Source of the DNA: Paenibacillus sp. HGH0039
GTDB lineage: Bacteria > Bacillota > Bacilli > Paenibacillales > NBRC-103111
Reading direction: 5' to 3'
Assembly (NCBI RefSeq): GCF_000411255.1
Contig: NZ_KE150413.1
Span: 62,001 to 126,000, forward strand
Length of the DNA: 64,000 nucleotides
Of the stretch, positions 1 through 7,357 are shown one piece after another. Position numbers and translations under genes: made by a program. Positions within the stretch are counted from its first letter, which is position 1; every line of letters starts with the position of its first letter. Below the pieces are notes generated by a model. It was not told the DNA's origin. It made no database searches and was given only the letters and a program-made list of their open reading frames with translations.

Positions 1-249
1 TTTGCTGTTCTGGGTGGTGGGAGGAGAAGCGAGTTTATGTATTATGAAGTCATGAACGCAGTGGGAGCTGCTCGGCACACTTGGCTGAGTTTAAGCGTGT
101 AAGCCGACTGTATCCGAGTGAGGCGTTTTTATTTTGCCCCTTAGCAGGTCAGGAGCTCATTCATGGCAATTTTTCTGCCTCATACTACCACTCGTACGTA
201 GACTCTCCTCCGTATTTAGAAATATTTTCATAGCGTTGATTCAATTTAG

Positions 250-278
250 GGAACTTTGAGCACGCTATCTTGTCTAAT
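250..278 (+). promoter_or_regulatory. ECF sigma-type promoter of the first sigma operon
   Basis: A GGAACTTT element at 250-257 is followed by TGTCTAAT at 271-278, with 17 bases between the AAC and GTC cores. This is the usual architecture of extracytoplasmic-function sigma promoters in Bacillales. It lies just upstream of the sigma gene starting at 300, which suggests autoregulation. The rest of 1-249 holds no gene I can support. Confidence 0.6.
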
Positions 279-299
279 AGGTTGGGAGGGGGGAGATAG

Positions 300-839
300 A
301 TGGAAACGGAGTACCTAAAATATTTTCAAGAAGTCGATAATACGGAATTGTACAATCTGATGACTCAATATGGGGACGATGTGTGGAGGTATGCCTATGC
401 ATTGACCGGTAATTACGAACAATCCAATGATATTGCGCAAGAAGTCTTTCTTAAGGTTCATTTGAAGATGTCTACCTTTAGAGGACAATCCTCTTTCAAA
501 ACCTGGTTGTTTTCCATTACGAGAAATATTGCGATTAATGAAATGAAATCCAGTTATTTTCGAAGGATTTTGCTGTTTGGGAATGTGAAAAGCACTCGGA
601 CAGTACAGTCAGCCGAGGTTTCCTATATGGCGAATCAGGCGGCTGCAGATCTCCGTGAAATTATTATGGGTTTATCTCGAAAACTAAGAGAGGTTCTTAT
701 TCTAAGTTTGGAACATGAGTTGACTATTCAAGAAATAGCGGAATTACTTCACATATCTGAAGGAACGGTAAAGTCAAGAATGAGCAGAGCGCGTAAGGAA
801 GTTGAAAAGAGATGGGGGAATCTGAACCATGAATCGTGA
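300..839 (+). CDS. ECF-type RNA polymerase sigma factor
   Basis: A 179-residue sigma-70 family protein. Region 2 (about residues 24-84) contains the core-binding and -10-binding segment with DIAQEVFLKV and FKTWLFSITRNIA. Region 4 (about 123-172) contains the helix-turn-helix LTIQEIAELLHISEGTVKSR. The length and the absence of regions 1 and 3 are typical of SigM/SigW-like ECF factors. The ATG follows a purine-rich GGGAGGGGGG tract. The stop overlaps the start of the next gene by 11 bases, as in sigma/anti-sigma operons. It probably directs the stress or cell-envelope response of its own promoter at 250-278. The exact ECF group cannot be fixed from sequence alone. Confidence 0.92.
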   Translation: METEYLKYFQEVDNTELYNLMTQYGDDVWRYAYALTGNYEQSNDIAQEVFLKVHLKMSTFRGQSSFKTWLFSITRNIAINEMKSSYFRRILLFGNVKSTRTVQSAEVSYMANQAAADLREIIMGLSRKLREVLILSLEHELTIQEIAELLHISEGTVKSRMSRARKEVEKRWGNLNHES

Positions 840-1755
840 GAAACCGAATTGGGCAGCGTTGGTTAAGGCAAGCTCCGTCGGAAGAGACGTATTCACTGAA
901 CAGATGAAACAAACGGTGCTTACCCGGGTTGAACAGAATCAAAGAAAGAAACTGAAAATCCCGTTTATTTATATGACTGCTCCGCTGGCAGGACTTCTGA
1001 TCTGCCTCCTGCTCTTTCCGGTCTTTGATAGTTTGCCGGCAGTCTTTCAAACAATGGAGAAGTCGATAATGGGAGCCAACGGAACTTCCAGCGAAGACAT
1101 CGCCCTGCATTATGAGCCCGCAAAGGAACTGTCTGCCATCCCTGATACAGATAAGGGAATTAGGGGATATACTTTGTCGCGGCTGCCGTTGACGTCTGTA
1201 CATGTAAAAGAGACGGTGTCTATTGAAGGAATCGGCAAGTACATGGATTACATTAAATCGGACGAGGATTCAATCTCTTATTTCGGATTTCAGATTTTCA
1301 ACCATCCTGGTTCTACCGAGGATGAGTTTTACGAGATTGGCTATGGAAAAATGAGTGAAGCGAAACTTCAAAAAAGTGATGCTTTTGGTTTGATGGATCT
1401 TCGACTGGATGGCAAATGCGGCCCCGAAAGAAGATGTGTGTATTGGATTGCCTTAAACCAAGATGAGGTTGTGGCCTACGAACAAATGGATGCATGGACC
1501 ATTTACGAACAAGACTTGGATAAGGATGGGGTAACCGAGGTTGTCGCATCGACCTATGCCAAAGAAATCTATATTTACAAAAATATAAAAGGCCAGATCC
1601 AATCGGTCGATGTTCAAGCGGCGTTGAAGGCTGGATATGGAGATGCGGTAACTTATAACCCGGATAACCAAGTTTTTCAGATCACCGGTAAGGGTGGAAC
1701 GAAAAAATATCGCTATGTCACAGGAGCGGATATGTTCCGTCAAGTGCACGAATAG
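829..1755 (+). CDS. Single-pass membrane protein, probable anti-sigma factor
   Basis: A 308-residue protein with a charged cytoplasmic N-terminus of about 45 residues, one hydrophobic segment (about residues 46-66) and a long extracellular domain. It overlaps the upstream ECF sigma gene by 11 bases, so translation is probably coupled. Position and topology are those of a membrane-bound anti-sigma factor that holds the sigma factor until a signal releases it. I see no HCC-type zinc anti-sigma motif, so the assignment rests on context and topology. The extracellular part does not match a family I recognise. Confidence 0.65.
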   Translation: MNREKPNWAALVKASSVGRDVFTEQMKQTVLTRVEQNQRKKLKIPFIYMTAPLAGLLICLLLFPVFDSLPAVFQTMEKSIMGANGTSSEDIALHYEPAKELSAIPDTDKGIRGYTLSRLPLTSVHVKETVSIEGIGKYMDYIKSDEDSISYFGFQIFNHPGSTEDEFYEIGYGKMSEAKLQKSDAFGLMDLRLDGKCGPERRCVYWIALNQDEVVAYEQMDAWTIYEQDLDKDGVTEVVASTYAKEIYIYKNIKGQIQSVDVQAALKAGYGDAVTYNPDNQVFQITGKGGTKKYRYVTGADMFRQVHE

Positions 1756-1761
1756 GGGAGG

Positions 1762-1815
1762 ATGCAGTTGGACATTTGTCATGGCTGCGGCGAGTTTATG
1801 GATTTACCGAGCTGA
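1762..1815 (+). pseudogene. Short zinc-ribbon-like gene start, probably truncated
   Basis: A GGGGAGG site directly after the anti-sigma gene precedes an ATG (1762) or a TTG (1768) that opens a 17-codon frame, MQLDICHGCGEFMDLPS, then a stop. The CxxC pair looks like the first half of a zinc ribbon whose second half is missing. The 1816-2048 stretch that follows contains no convincing gene. This may be the remnant of a third operon gene or a chance frame. Confidence 0.25.
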
Positions 1816-2048
1816 GTCTCGTTTTATACCATGCAGAAGGTCTCGGCGGAACGGCGCCTTTTTGCTGTTCCGGGAGCAGGGAGGTAAGCGCGCGGGATCA
1901 AACTCTTTTAAACTCAAAAATAGGTCGCGTTGGATATAGCTTGCGTGTAAACTTGACTATAAGACTTGTTAATATATAGAAATCTTCGGGGGAAGTATTT
2001 TCCCGCGCAAAACGGGATAATTAACTTAGTGTTTAGGCGGTGACTTAG

Positions 2049-2411
2049 ATGAATGAAAAAAGTTGGCTAGTCGTGCAGTTTCCCTTAAAAAGCGTAAAAG
2101 GCAGCCAGCGCGACCACTGGTTAAAAGACAAAGTGACGGAGTATCTGGGGATTTTTTTATCGGATGCCGAGCTGGGCTATGTGGACGGGTTTGATATGGG
2201 AAAATGCGTTTCCGACCCGACTGCTTATGCTCTTAACATATTTTGCGTCGTTACGGATGAAGCAAGCGGTATTGCTTTGATCAAGAGAGTTTTAAGAGAA
2301 TACAGGCTGGATTATACTCGCATTAAAATTGCAGCTATGCCCTATGAGAACGGAGACGCCTACACCCTGAAATATGCTTACAAGAAGGGCGTGACCGATT
2401 TTTCGTTATAA
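2049..2411 (+). CDS. Hypothetical protein, 120 residues
   Basis: A soluble 120-residue protein with mixed alpha/beta character and no signal peptide or membrane segment. The ATG follows a weak AGGCGGTGA site. I do not recognise the family. The C-terminal half (residues 60-115) has regular alternation compatible with a small alpha/beta domain. It stands alone between a poorly coding stretch and a terminator-like hairpin at 2549-2597. Confidence 0.6.
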   Translation: MNEKSWLVVQFPLKSVKGSQRDHWLKDKVTEYLGIFLSDAELGYVDGFDMGKCVSDPTAYALNIFCVVTDEASGIALIKRVLREYRLDYTRIKIAAMPYENGDAYTLKYAYKKGVTDFSL

Positions 2412-2548
2412 GGGGATGGAGGCGTGAACATAACATGAAGTTTGCTGAGTTCAGACAGAGGTAGAAGCCACATGGACATGGACGAAGCGGAGTGAAGGAA
2501 TACGGAAATGGAGTGACTCTACAATTAATAGGTTAACCCGATAAATCA

Positions 2549-2597
2549 AAAAGCTACTTCGGACAGAGAGTTACTGTTTTCGAGGTAGCTTCTTTGA
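2549..2597 (+). terminator. Hairpin followed by T-rich tract
   Basis: An 11-bp stem, AAGCTACTTCG against CGAGGTAGCTT (one wobble pair), with a 23-base loop and a short TCTTT tail. It probably ends the transcript of the 120-residue gene. The rest of the 2412-2796 gap is AT-rich with no gene I can support. Confidence 0.45.
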
Positions 2598-2647
2598 CCT
2601 ATTCCGAATAAATATAAACATCATTTCAATCCGCAGAAAGATAAATA

Positions 2648-2690
2648 CCATCTATCCGACAATCCAAGCATAATATAGATGGTTTATTTT
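2648..2690 (+). terminator. Second hairpin, CCATCTAT/ATAGATGG, with T-rich tail
   Basis: An 8-bp perfect inverted repeat (2648-2655 and 2675-2682) with a 19-base loop, followed by TTTATTTT. It could be a weak terminator or a structured leader upstream of the gene at 2797. Low certainty because the region is AT-rich. Confidence 0.3.
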
Positions 2691-2796
2691 ATCAAATATG
2701 TTCGATGTATATATCTATTATACATTTGATACATGCCATCTTCAAAGGTAATATAAGTTTATAAATACTAAATTTTACCTAAAAGGGGAAGAGTGA

Positions 2797-3231
2797 ATGA
2801 TTGGTAGATTTGAAAATAATATAAAGATTGATTTACCACAATTTGAATGGTTTTTACCACGTCCTCCTAAGCCGGTTTTATATATAACAATATCAAAAGA
2901 GAAAACGATTACTTTTAATAAGAACCTTTGTGAAAATATCCCCAAAAAAATTAAAATTGGGGTCAATTCAGATGGTACCAGACTGGGACTGATAGGCTTT
3001 CCAGAAGAGGGGTATCGCATTCCGAAGAATGGAGTAGTCAGGGATGAGTACTTGGTTCATTGCATTGAGGAACGCGGGATTCGTTTGCCCGCTAGATATT
3101 CAGTTGAAAAAATAGATGAACTATGGCTAGCCACGTTAATTCCCTCTACCCCTGCACCAACAACTCCAAGAGCGACTCCTAAAAAACCAAGAACAAATGG
3201 ACTTAAAGCTATGCTTCCAAAGAAGAAATAA
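2797..3231 (+). CDS. Hypothetical protein, 144 residues, basic proline/threonine-rich tail
   Basis: The ATG follows AGGGGAAGAG. The protein has a probably globular region (residues 1-110) and a low-complexity C-terminal tail rich in P, T and K (STPAPTTPRATPKKPRT) that looks disordered and possibly nucleic-acid binding. There is no signal peptide. Codon use is AT-rich. It ends four bases before the start of the sigma-like gene at 3236, so the two are probably cotranscribed. Family not recognised. Confidence 0.6.
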   Translation: MIGRFENNIKIDLPQFEWFLPRPPKPVLYITISKEKTITFNKNLCENIPKKIKIGVNSDGTRLGLIGFPEEGYRIPKNGVVRDEYLVHCIEERGIRLPARYSVEKIDELWLATLIPSTPAPTTPRATPKKPRTNGLKAMLPKKK

Positions 3232-3235
3232 GGCA

Positions 3236-3754
3236 ATGGAAAAAATTACTGAAGATGATGTTGTGAGACATTATATATCTCTTGTCACACAGGAATGTAA
3301 AGACTCCTATAAAGGCTTGGAGTTAGAGGACCGAATTGCAGAAGGTGCACTTGCCCTAATCCATGCAATACGTACATATAAGGTGCAGTATGGATGTTTT
3401 GAAGAATACATGCTTTTACAACTGAAATTCATTATGAGGGACAAAAATAAAGAGGCATGGAAGGCAAGGAAGTTGGAGTCTTTGCTCTCTCTAGACGCCC
3501 CGTTGTTCAACAACAATAGTACCTTCTCCGCCTTGTCTAACTTCTTAGGTTCAAACTCTCACGATGAAACTGTTTTTGAAGTGAATTATTTTATAGAGAA
3601 TTTGTCAATAATAGAGAAGCGAGTTGTCCTCCATTTAATAGAAGATCGCGATTTGATTAAGATATCTAGGCACCTCGGAGTCTCGGTTTCACAAATACAG
3701 CATATTATCGAGAACATTCAAAATAAGGTTGAGTTATACATGAATGGTTATTAG
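3236..3754 (+). CDS. Sigma-70-like protein (possible specialised sigma factor)
   Basis: A 172-residue protein whose N-terminal half resembles sigma region 2: an LEDRIAEGALALIHAIRTY helix, then an FEEYMLLQLKFIMRD stretch. The C-terminal part (about 118-168) resembles a region-4 helix-turn-helix with ISRHLGVSVSQIQHIIENI. Starting at ATG 3236 keeps it clear of the gene ending at 3231. It is AT-rich and poorly conserved in appearance, like sigma proteins of mobile or sporadic regions. The basic-tailed protein immediately upstream may be its partner. A non-sigma DNA-binding role is possible. Confidence 0.6.
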   Translation: MEKITEDDVVRHYISLVTQECKDSYKGLELEDRIAEGALALIHAIRTYKVQYGCFEEYMLLQLKFIMRDKNKEAWKARKLESLLSLDAPLFNNNSTFSALSNFLGSNSHDETVFEVNYFIENLSIIEKRVVLHLIEDRDLIKISRHLGVSVSQIQHIIENIQNKVELYMNGY

Positions 3755-3827
3755 TAATTGAGAGGAGCAAAGCTTTTAGTGTGCTATACTTAAAGTAAAA
3801 AAGTACTAACTTTCAGAGGTGACGAAG

Positions 3828-4085
3828 ATGCGTTGGGAAGAGGTTAGAGAGCAATTTCCAGACGAGTGGGTGGTCTGTGAGGCTTTGAAGTCTCATTCAG
3901 AAGACGGTTACTGGCTCATTGATGAAGTGGCACTTATTGATCGATTCGACGATTCCGCAGTGGCAATGAAGCGTTATTACGAATTGCATCGGGAACAGCC
4001 TTACCGGGAGTATGGTTTCTTTCACACATCTCGTGAAAAGCTGAAGCTTCGCGAGAAGTGGGCGGGGGTTAGAGGGCCCAGATGA
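3828..4085 (+). CDS. Small protein coupled to a retropepsin-like protease
   Basis: 85 residues starting at ATG 3828, eight bases after an AGAGG site; a GTG at 3819 overlaps that site and is less likely. Recognisable features are an N-terminal RWEEVREQFPDEWVV, an acidic middle with IDEVALIDRFDDS, and a C-terminal FHTSREKLKLREKWAGVR. Its stop overlaps the next gene's start (ATGA), so translation is coupled. From memory, similar small proteins sit beside aspartic-protease-fold proteins in other bacteria. No function is known to me; a binding partner, substrate or antitoxin-like role are guesses. Confidence 0.7.
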   Translation: MRWEEVREQFPDEWVVCEALKSHSEDGYWLIDEVALIDRFDDSAVAMKRYYELHREQPYREYGFFHTSREKLKLREKWAGVRGPR

Positions 4086-4465
4086 ATATTGAGGTAAAGT
4101 ACGGGTTACCATTTATAGAAGTTGTGATTTGTTATCGGGGCGAACAACTTCATTTGAAGCACGTTTTGCTCGATACTGGTTCGGCGGGAACAATTTTCAG
4201 TGCAGATGTAGTAGATGCGATCGGAGTTAAGGTTGAACCTGAGGATGTTCTGAATAAGATAAGGGGTGTAGGGGGAGTAGAAGTCGTTTACTCTAAATAT
4301 TTTGACTTCGTGAGGACAGGCGAGGTTTCTTTGGAAGTTTTTGAAGTAGAGATAGGAGAAATGAATTACGGGTTGGAAATTGACGGAATACTAGGTTTTG
4401 ATTTCATCCAGGCTGCGGGGTTAGTGATCAATTCTAAAGAATTGACTGTGGGCGCGGGGGTTTAG
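4082..4465 (+). CDS. Retropepsin-like aspartic protease family protein
   Basis: 127 residues with the single-lobe aspartic protease signature: VLLDTGSAGTIFS (about residues 28-40; DTGS holds the catalytic Asp), a glycine-rich flap-like GVGGVEV, and the C-terminal ILGFDFI seen in retropepsin-fold enzymes. Such single-lobe proteins act as dimers. There is no signal peptide or membrane segment, so it should be cytoplasmic. It is translationally coupled (ATGA) to the 85-residue gene upstream. Active-site residues look intact, but natural substrates of this bacterial group are not known to me. Confidence 0.85.
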   Translation: MNIEVKYGLPFIEVVICYRGEQLHLKHVLLDTGSAGTIFSADVVDAIGVKVEPEDVLNKIRGVGGVEVVYSKYFDFVRTGEVSLEVFEVEIGEMNYGLEIDGILGFDFIQAAGLVINSKELTVGAGV

Positions 4466-4547
4466 CTGCGCTATCCCAGAATATTTCAAACCTTACGCGG
4501 CGACGGATTTTGAATTTACACTTTACGAACCGCCCCATACATACAAG

Positions 4548-4575
4548 AGACCCGACCGACAGGCTGGGTCTTTTT
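4548..4575 (+). terminator. Rho-independent terminator
   Basis: AGACCC (4548-4553) pairs with GGGTCT (4566-4571) and is followed by a T tract. It closes the protease transcription unit and separates it from the BlaI-type promoter. Confidence 0.6.
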
Positions 4576-4588
4576 GCTGCCCCCACTC

Positions 4589-4645
4589 TTGACAACAGAG
4601 GTTTACTACAATAAACTCATTACATCAAGGTTTATCATAATAAAC
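4589..4645 (+). promoter_or_regulatory. Sigma-A promoter with two BlaI-type operators
   Basis: TTGACA (4589-4594) and TAAACT (4612-4617) are 17 bp apart. Two near-identical 16-mers, GTTTACTACAATAAAC (4601-4616) and GTTTATCATAATAAAC (4630-4645), have inverted GTTTA/TAAAC arms. The first covers the -10 element and the second lies just downstream. Twin dyads at this position are characteristic of BlaI/MecI autoregulation. Confidence 0.8.
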
Positions 4646-4664
4646 CCGCAAGGGGGCGATCCGA

Positions 4665-5024
4665 TTGGAACCGTACAAATTGTTCGATGCCGAATACAAA
4701 TTTGCCTGTCTGGTTTGGGATCATGAGCCGGTCAACTCTACCGATCTGGTAAAGCTAAGCCAAACAAAGCTTGGCTGGAAGAAGTCCACAACCTATACCG
4801 TGTTAAGAAAGCTTTGTGAGCGGGGGATCCTCAAAAACGAGGGAGCGACGGTCACCGCAATCATTAAGAAAACCGACGCGCAGAAATACGAAAGCCGGAC
4901 GGTTGTCGATAAAGCCTTCAACGGATCTTTGCCGCAGTTTTTAACCGCTTTTCTGGGTGAAAAGAAACTGTCGGAGAAGGAGGCTGAGGAGCTGAAGCGG
5001 ATTATTGAGGAGGCAACCCGATGA
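4665..5024 (+). CDS. BlaI/MecI-family transcriptional repressor
   Basis: 119 residues. The N-terminal winged helix (about 1-75) has the family pattern EYKFACLVWDHEPVNSTDLVKLS and KSTTYTVLRKLCERGIL; the C-terminus is a dimerisation and cleavage region. The start is TTG 4665, eight bases after AAGGGGG. It overlaps the next gene (BlaR1-type) by four bases. By analogy it binds the twin operators at 4601-4645 as a dimer and is inactivated when the membrane metallopeptidase is triggered. No beta-lactamase gene follows, so the inducing signal need not be a beta-lactam. Confidence 0.92.
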   Translation: MEPYKLFDAEYKFACLVWDHEPVNSTDLVKLSQTKLGWKKSTTYTVLRKLCERGILKNEGATVTAIIKKTDAQKYESRTVVDKAFNGSLPQFLTAFLGEKKLSEKEAEELKRIIEEATR

Positions 5025-6484
5025 CGAGCCTGTTCCTTACGATCCTTAATATGAGCATTACGGCCAGCTATGTCGCAATTGCGGTTATTATCACGAGATT
5101 TCTTTTGAAACGAGCTCCTAAGATATTTTCTTATCTATTATGGCTTGCCGTAGCCGTAAGACTGGTCATTCCCGTTAGTTTCACTTCAAGCTTTAGCCTG
5201 TTACGGCTGGTACAGCCCCAAGGCAGGTCCGGAACAGGCTTCATGGAGTTTGTGCCGCAGGATATGGGGATGCAAAAACATCCTGTGGTGGATGCCGGAA
5301 TAAGCGGAATAAGCCATTTTATTAACTCGACTCTCCCGGCTGCCGCGCCTTCGTCAAGCGCAAATCCCATGCAAATCATCTTGTGGATTGCAAGTATAAT
5401 CTGGGTAACGGGCACGTTCGTTCTCCTTTTATACAGCGTCCTGTCTTATTTGAAATTAAGGAGCAGAATCCAAACGGCGACACTCGTAAAGGATAATATT
5501 TTCGAAACGGACCGGATCACCACACCTTTTGTATGCGGTTTTCTGAAGCCGAGAATATACATTCCGACCGGTCTTAGCGAGCATGAGCTGTCGTATATTT
5601 TACTGCATGAAGAGACACATATCCGGAGACGGGATTATTGGATAAAACCTGTGGCGTTCGTGATTCTGACTGTCCATTGGTTTAACCCTCTTATGTGGCT
5701 GTCTTATGCGCTCATGAGCAAGGACATGGAGATGTCCTGTGATGAGTGTGTCGTGGACAAGATGGGCGACCAGATTAAAGGAAGCTACTCCACAACTCTG
5801 CTTTCACTTGCGGTAAGGGGGAGTGGGTTACGGACCGGTAGTCCGCTTGCTTTTGGGGAGGGGAATATTAAGGCAAGGATTAAAAATATTCTCGCCTATC
5901 GTCAGCCCTCCTCTTGGATAGCCATAGGCTCCATACTTGTTATTGCAGCCTTGGTACTAGGTTGTGCGGCCGATCCCAAGCCTTTGTCGCATTCGTCCCA
6001 GTTATCCTCGCAGCCGCTCTATTCCGGGTATGATATGGACATGCTTATGGGGAACAAAACGCTCTATGTCGGCAACCACATAAAGGTAGGCGGCCTCATC
6101 GGCGGAATGCCCAGGCCAAGCGGCTTGGAAGGCAGGGGCATCGAGCTTCAAACGAAGGCACAGCCTTACGGAGTTACGGTCTATTATGTCGTGAACGACG
6201 ATACGGTTGTGTTAAAAGACGGAACAATCAGCGGAGAAGCTTTTTACCGGAATTCCGTCCTGCTACTGAGCCTGATTGATAACGTCGATTGGATCACCTA
6301 TTCGATTGCGGACCCTACGAGTCCGAATGTTGACCCGGCGTACAGCTTTACGCTCACAAGGGAAAAGGCAGAAAAAATGCTGGGAGAGGATGTCAGGTCC
6401 TACGGTAAGGACCAAACAAGCCTACGGCAGCTCATTGATCGGTTGGAACGATTGAATTTCAATGAAACCGGGAGTTCGGTTTAG
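5021..6484 (+). CDS. BlaR1/M56-type membrane metallopeptidase with DUF4825-like tail
   Basis: 487 residues. Hydrophobic segments lie near residues 5-25, 35-52 and 118-142, followed by the M56 zinc-peptidase domain with HEETH at 196-200 and a downstream glutamate in KDMEMSCDE (about 235-242). Another membrane segment is at about 298-316. The extracellular C-terminus (about 320-487) is not a penicillin-binding sensor domain; it resembles the DUF4825 domain often attached to Bacillales BlaR1 homologues. It presumably senses an unknown extracellular signal and triggers loss of the BlaI-type repressor encoded upstream, with which it overlaps by four bases. Confidence 0.88.
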   Translation: MTSLFLTILNMSITASYVAIAVIITRFLLKRAPKIFSYLLWLAVAVRLVIPVSFTSSFSLLRLVQPQGRSGTGFMEFVPQDMGMQKHPVVDAGISGISHFINSTLPAAAPSSSANPMQIILWIASIIWVTGTFVLLLYSVLSYLKLRSRIQTATLVKDNIFETDRITTPFVCGFLKPRIYIPTGLSEHELSYILLHEETHIRRRDYWIKPVAFVILTVHWFNPLMWLSYALMSKDMEMSCDECVVDKMGDQIKGSYSTTLLSLAVRGSGLRTGSPLAFGEGNIKARIKNILAYRQPSSWIAIGSILVIAALVLGCAADPKPLSHSSQLSSQPLYSGYDMDMLMGNKTLYVGNHIKVGGLIGGMPRPSGLEGRGIELQTKAQPYGVTVYYVVNDDTVVLKDGTISGEAFYRNSVLLLSLIDNVDWITYSIADPTSPNVDPAYSFTLTREKAEKMLGEDVRSYGKDQTSLRQLIDRLERLNFNETGSSV

Positions 6485-6986
6485 TCATGTGACTACGATG
6501 GGTGTCGAATCCCGTGCCGTCTCGCCTTCCGACCCAGCAGAGTGTCTCAGATGAAGGGCTGGAGGGAAAACGAAGTGCACCCCTTATGGACAATTAAAAT
6601 AAATACCCTGTGTATAAAACCGATGAAGACGGACTGACCCTTAATGTGAAACAAATCAAATCACCTTCAAGAAGAATGCTCCCACGTCTTACGACGCGGT
6701 AGACAACTTGGAGGTGTTTTTTTATGGCAACTAGAGTTATTGTTAAAGCTAATGCAACAGCTGGGACTATAGGATCATAATAGTGATAATGAGGAAATTT
6801 TTAAATAAAGAACTAAATAAGGGCATAACTATTAAAACTTAAAACCAAATAGACGATAATAGTTAAATCAATAAACTGAGGAGGGGCGTCAGGCGTATTA
6901 TCAAGGAAAAGGATGCAGTATTAACCAGACTTAAGGGAATCATGATTGTACAGCGAGTGATACTAGTATAAGGGGAGCAGAAAGAG
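6485..6986. other. Intergenic stretch with possible coding debris
   Basis: About 500 bases. On the + strand around 6600-6700 a short frame reads YPVYKTDEDGLTLNVKQIKS before a stop, without a good start or ribosome site. It may be the decayed end of a secreted or DUF4825-related gene. An 18-codon ORF with a good ribosome site lies at 6724-6780 and is listed separately. The remainder is AT-rich and I see nothing else in it. Confidence 0.35.
6724..6780 (+). CDS. Possible 18-residue peptide ORF
   Basis: An ATG nine bases after GGAGG (6710-6714) opens the frame MATRVIVKANATAGTIGS and then a stop. The ribosome site is as good as those of real genes nearby, so a leader or small protein is possible, but the frame could also be chance in a decayed region. 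Confidence 0.25.
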   Translation: MATRVIVKANATAGTIGS

Positions 6987-7340
6987 ATGGTAAAAACATA
7001 CCGCCTTTGTTTTACTTTTGCGGCAATACTTTTAACAGCCGGATGTTTGCTGATTTATTTAGGGTTCGATAAGAAGTTTAATTACTACAGTAGCGAAAAG
7101 TTTACCGATTTAAATCGAAATGCCTATGTTGGCGGCGATGCTTACAATTACATCATAAATTCCAATTATTTTACGGGGTATGGCGTTTTGGGTTGTTCGG
7201 CTTTTATTTGCGCGACCATGTTTTTTTGTACGGCTCTTTATCTAAGATCCAAGGATCAAGAAAGGGCAGTATTATCCGAAGTTAGAAGCAATGGTATAGA
7301 TCAAGAAAAAATAATCTCGCACGAATTACCTCCTTTATAA
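6987..7340 (+). CDS. Two-pass membrane protein, 117 residues
   Basis: The ATG follows AGGGGAG by about ten bases. Two hydrophobic segments (about residues 7-26 and 63-86) flank a loop of about 35 residues with several aromatic and Asn residues. Family not recognised. It ends 17 bases before the start of the large zinc-ribbon protein and shares its low GC content, so the two probably form an operon at the membrane. Confidence 0.7.
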   Translation: MVKTYRLCFTFAAILLTAGCLLIYLGFDKKFNYYSSEKFTDLNRNAYVGGDAYNYIINSNYFTGYGVLGCSAFICATMFFCTALYLRSKDQERAVLSEVRSNGIDQEKIISHELPPL

Positions 7341-7357
7341 AGGCATAGGTGAACAAC

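Noticed and set aside
3758-3790. TTGAGA and TATACT as a promoter for the retropepsin pair
   Set aside because: The spacer is 21 bp, so I did not call it a sigma-A promoter; no MerR-like regulator is next to it.
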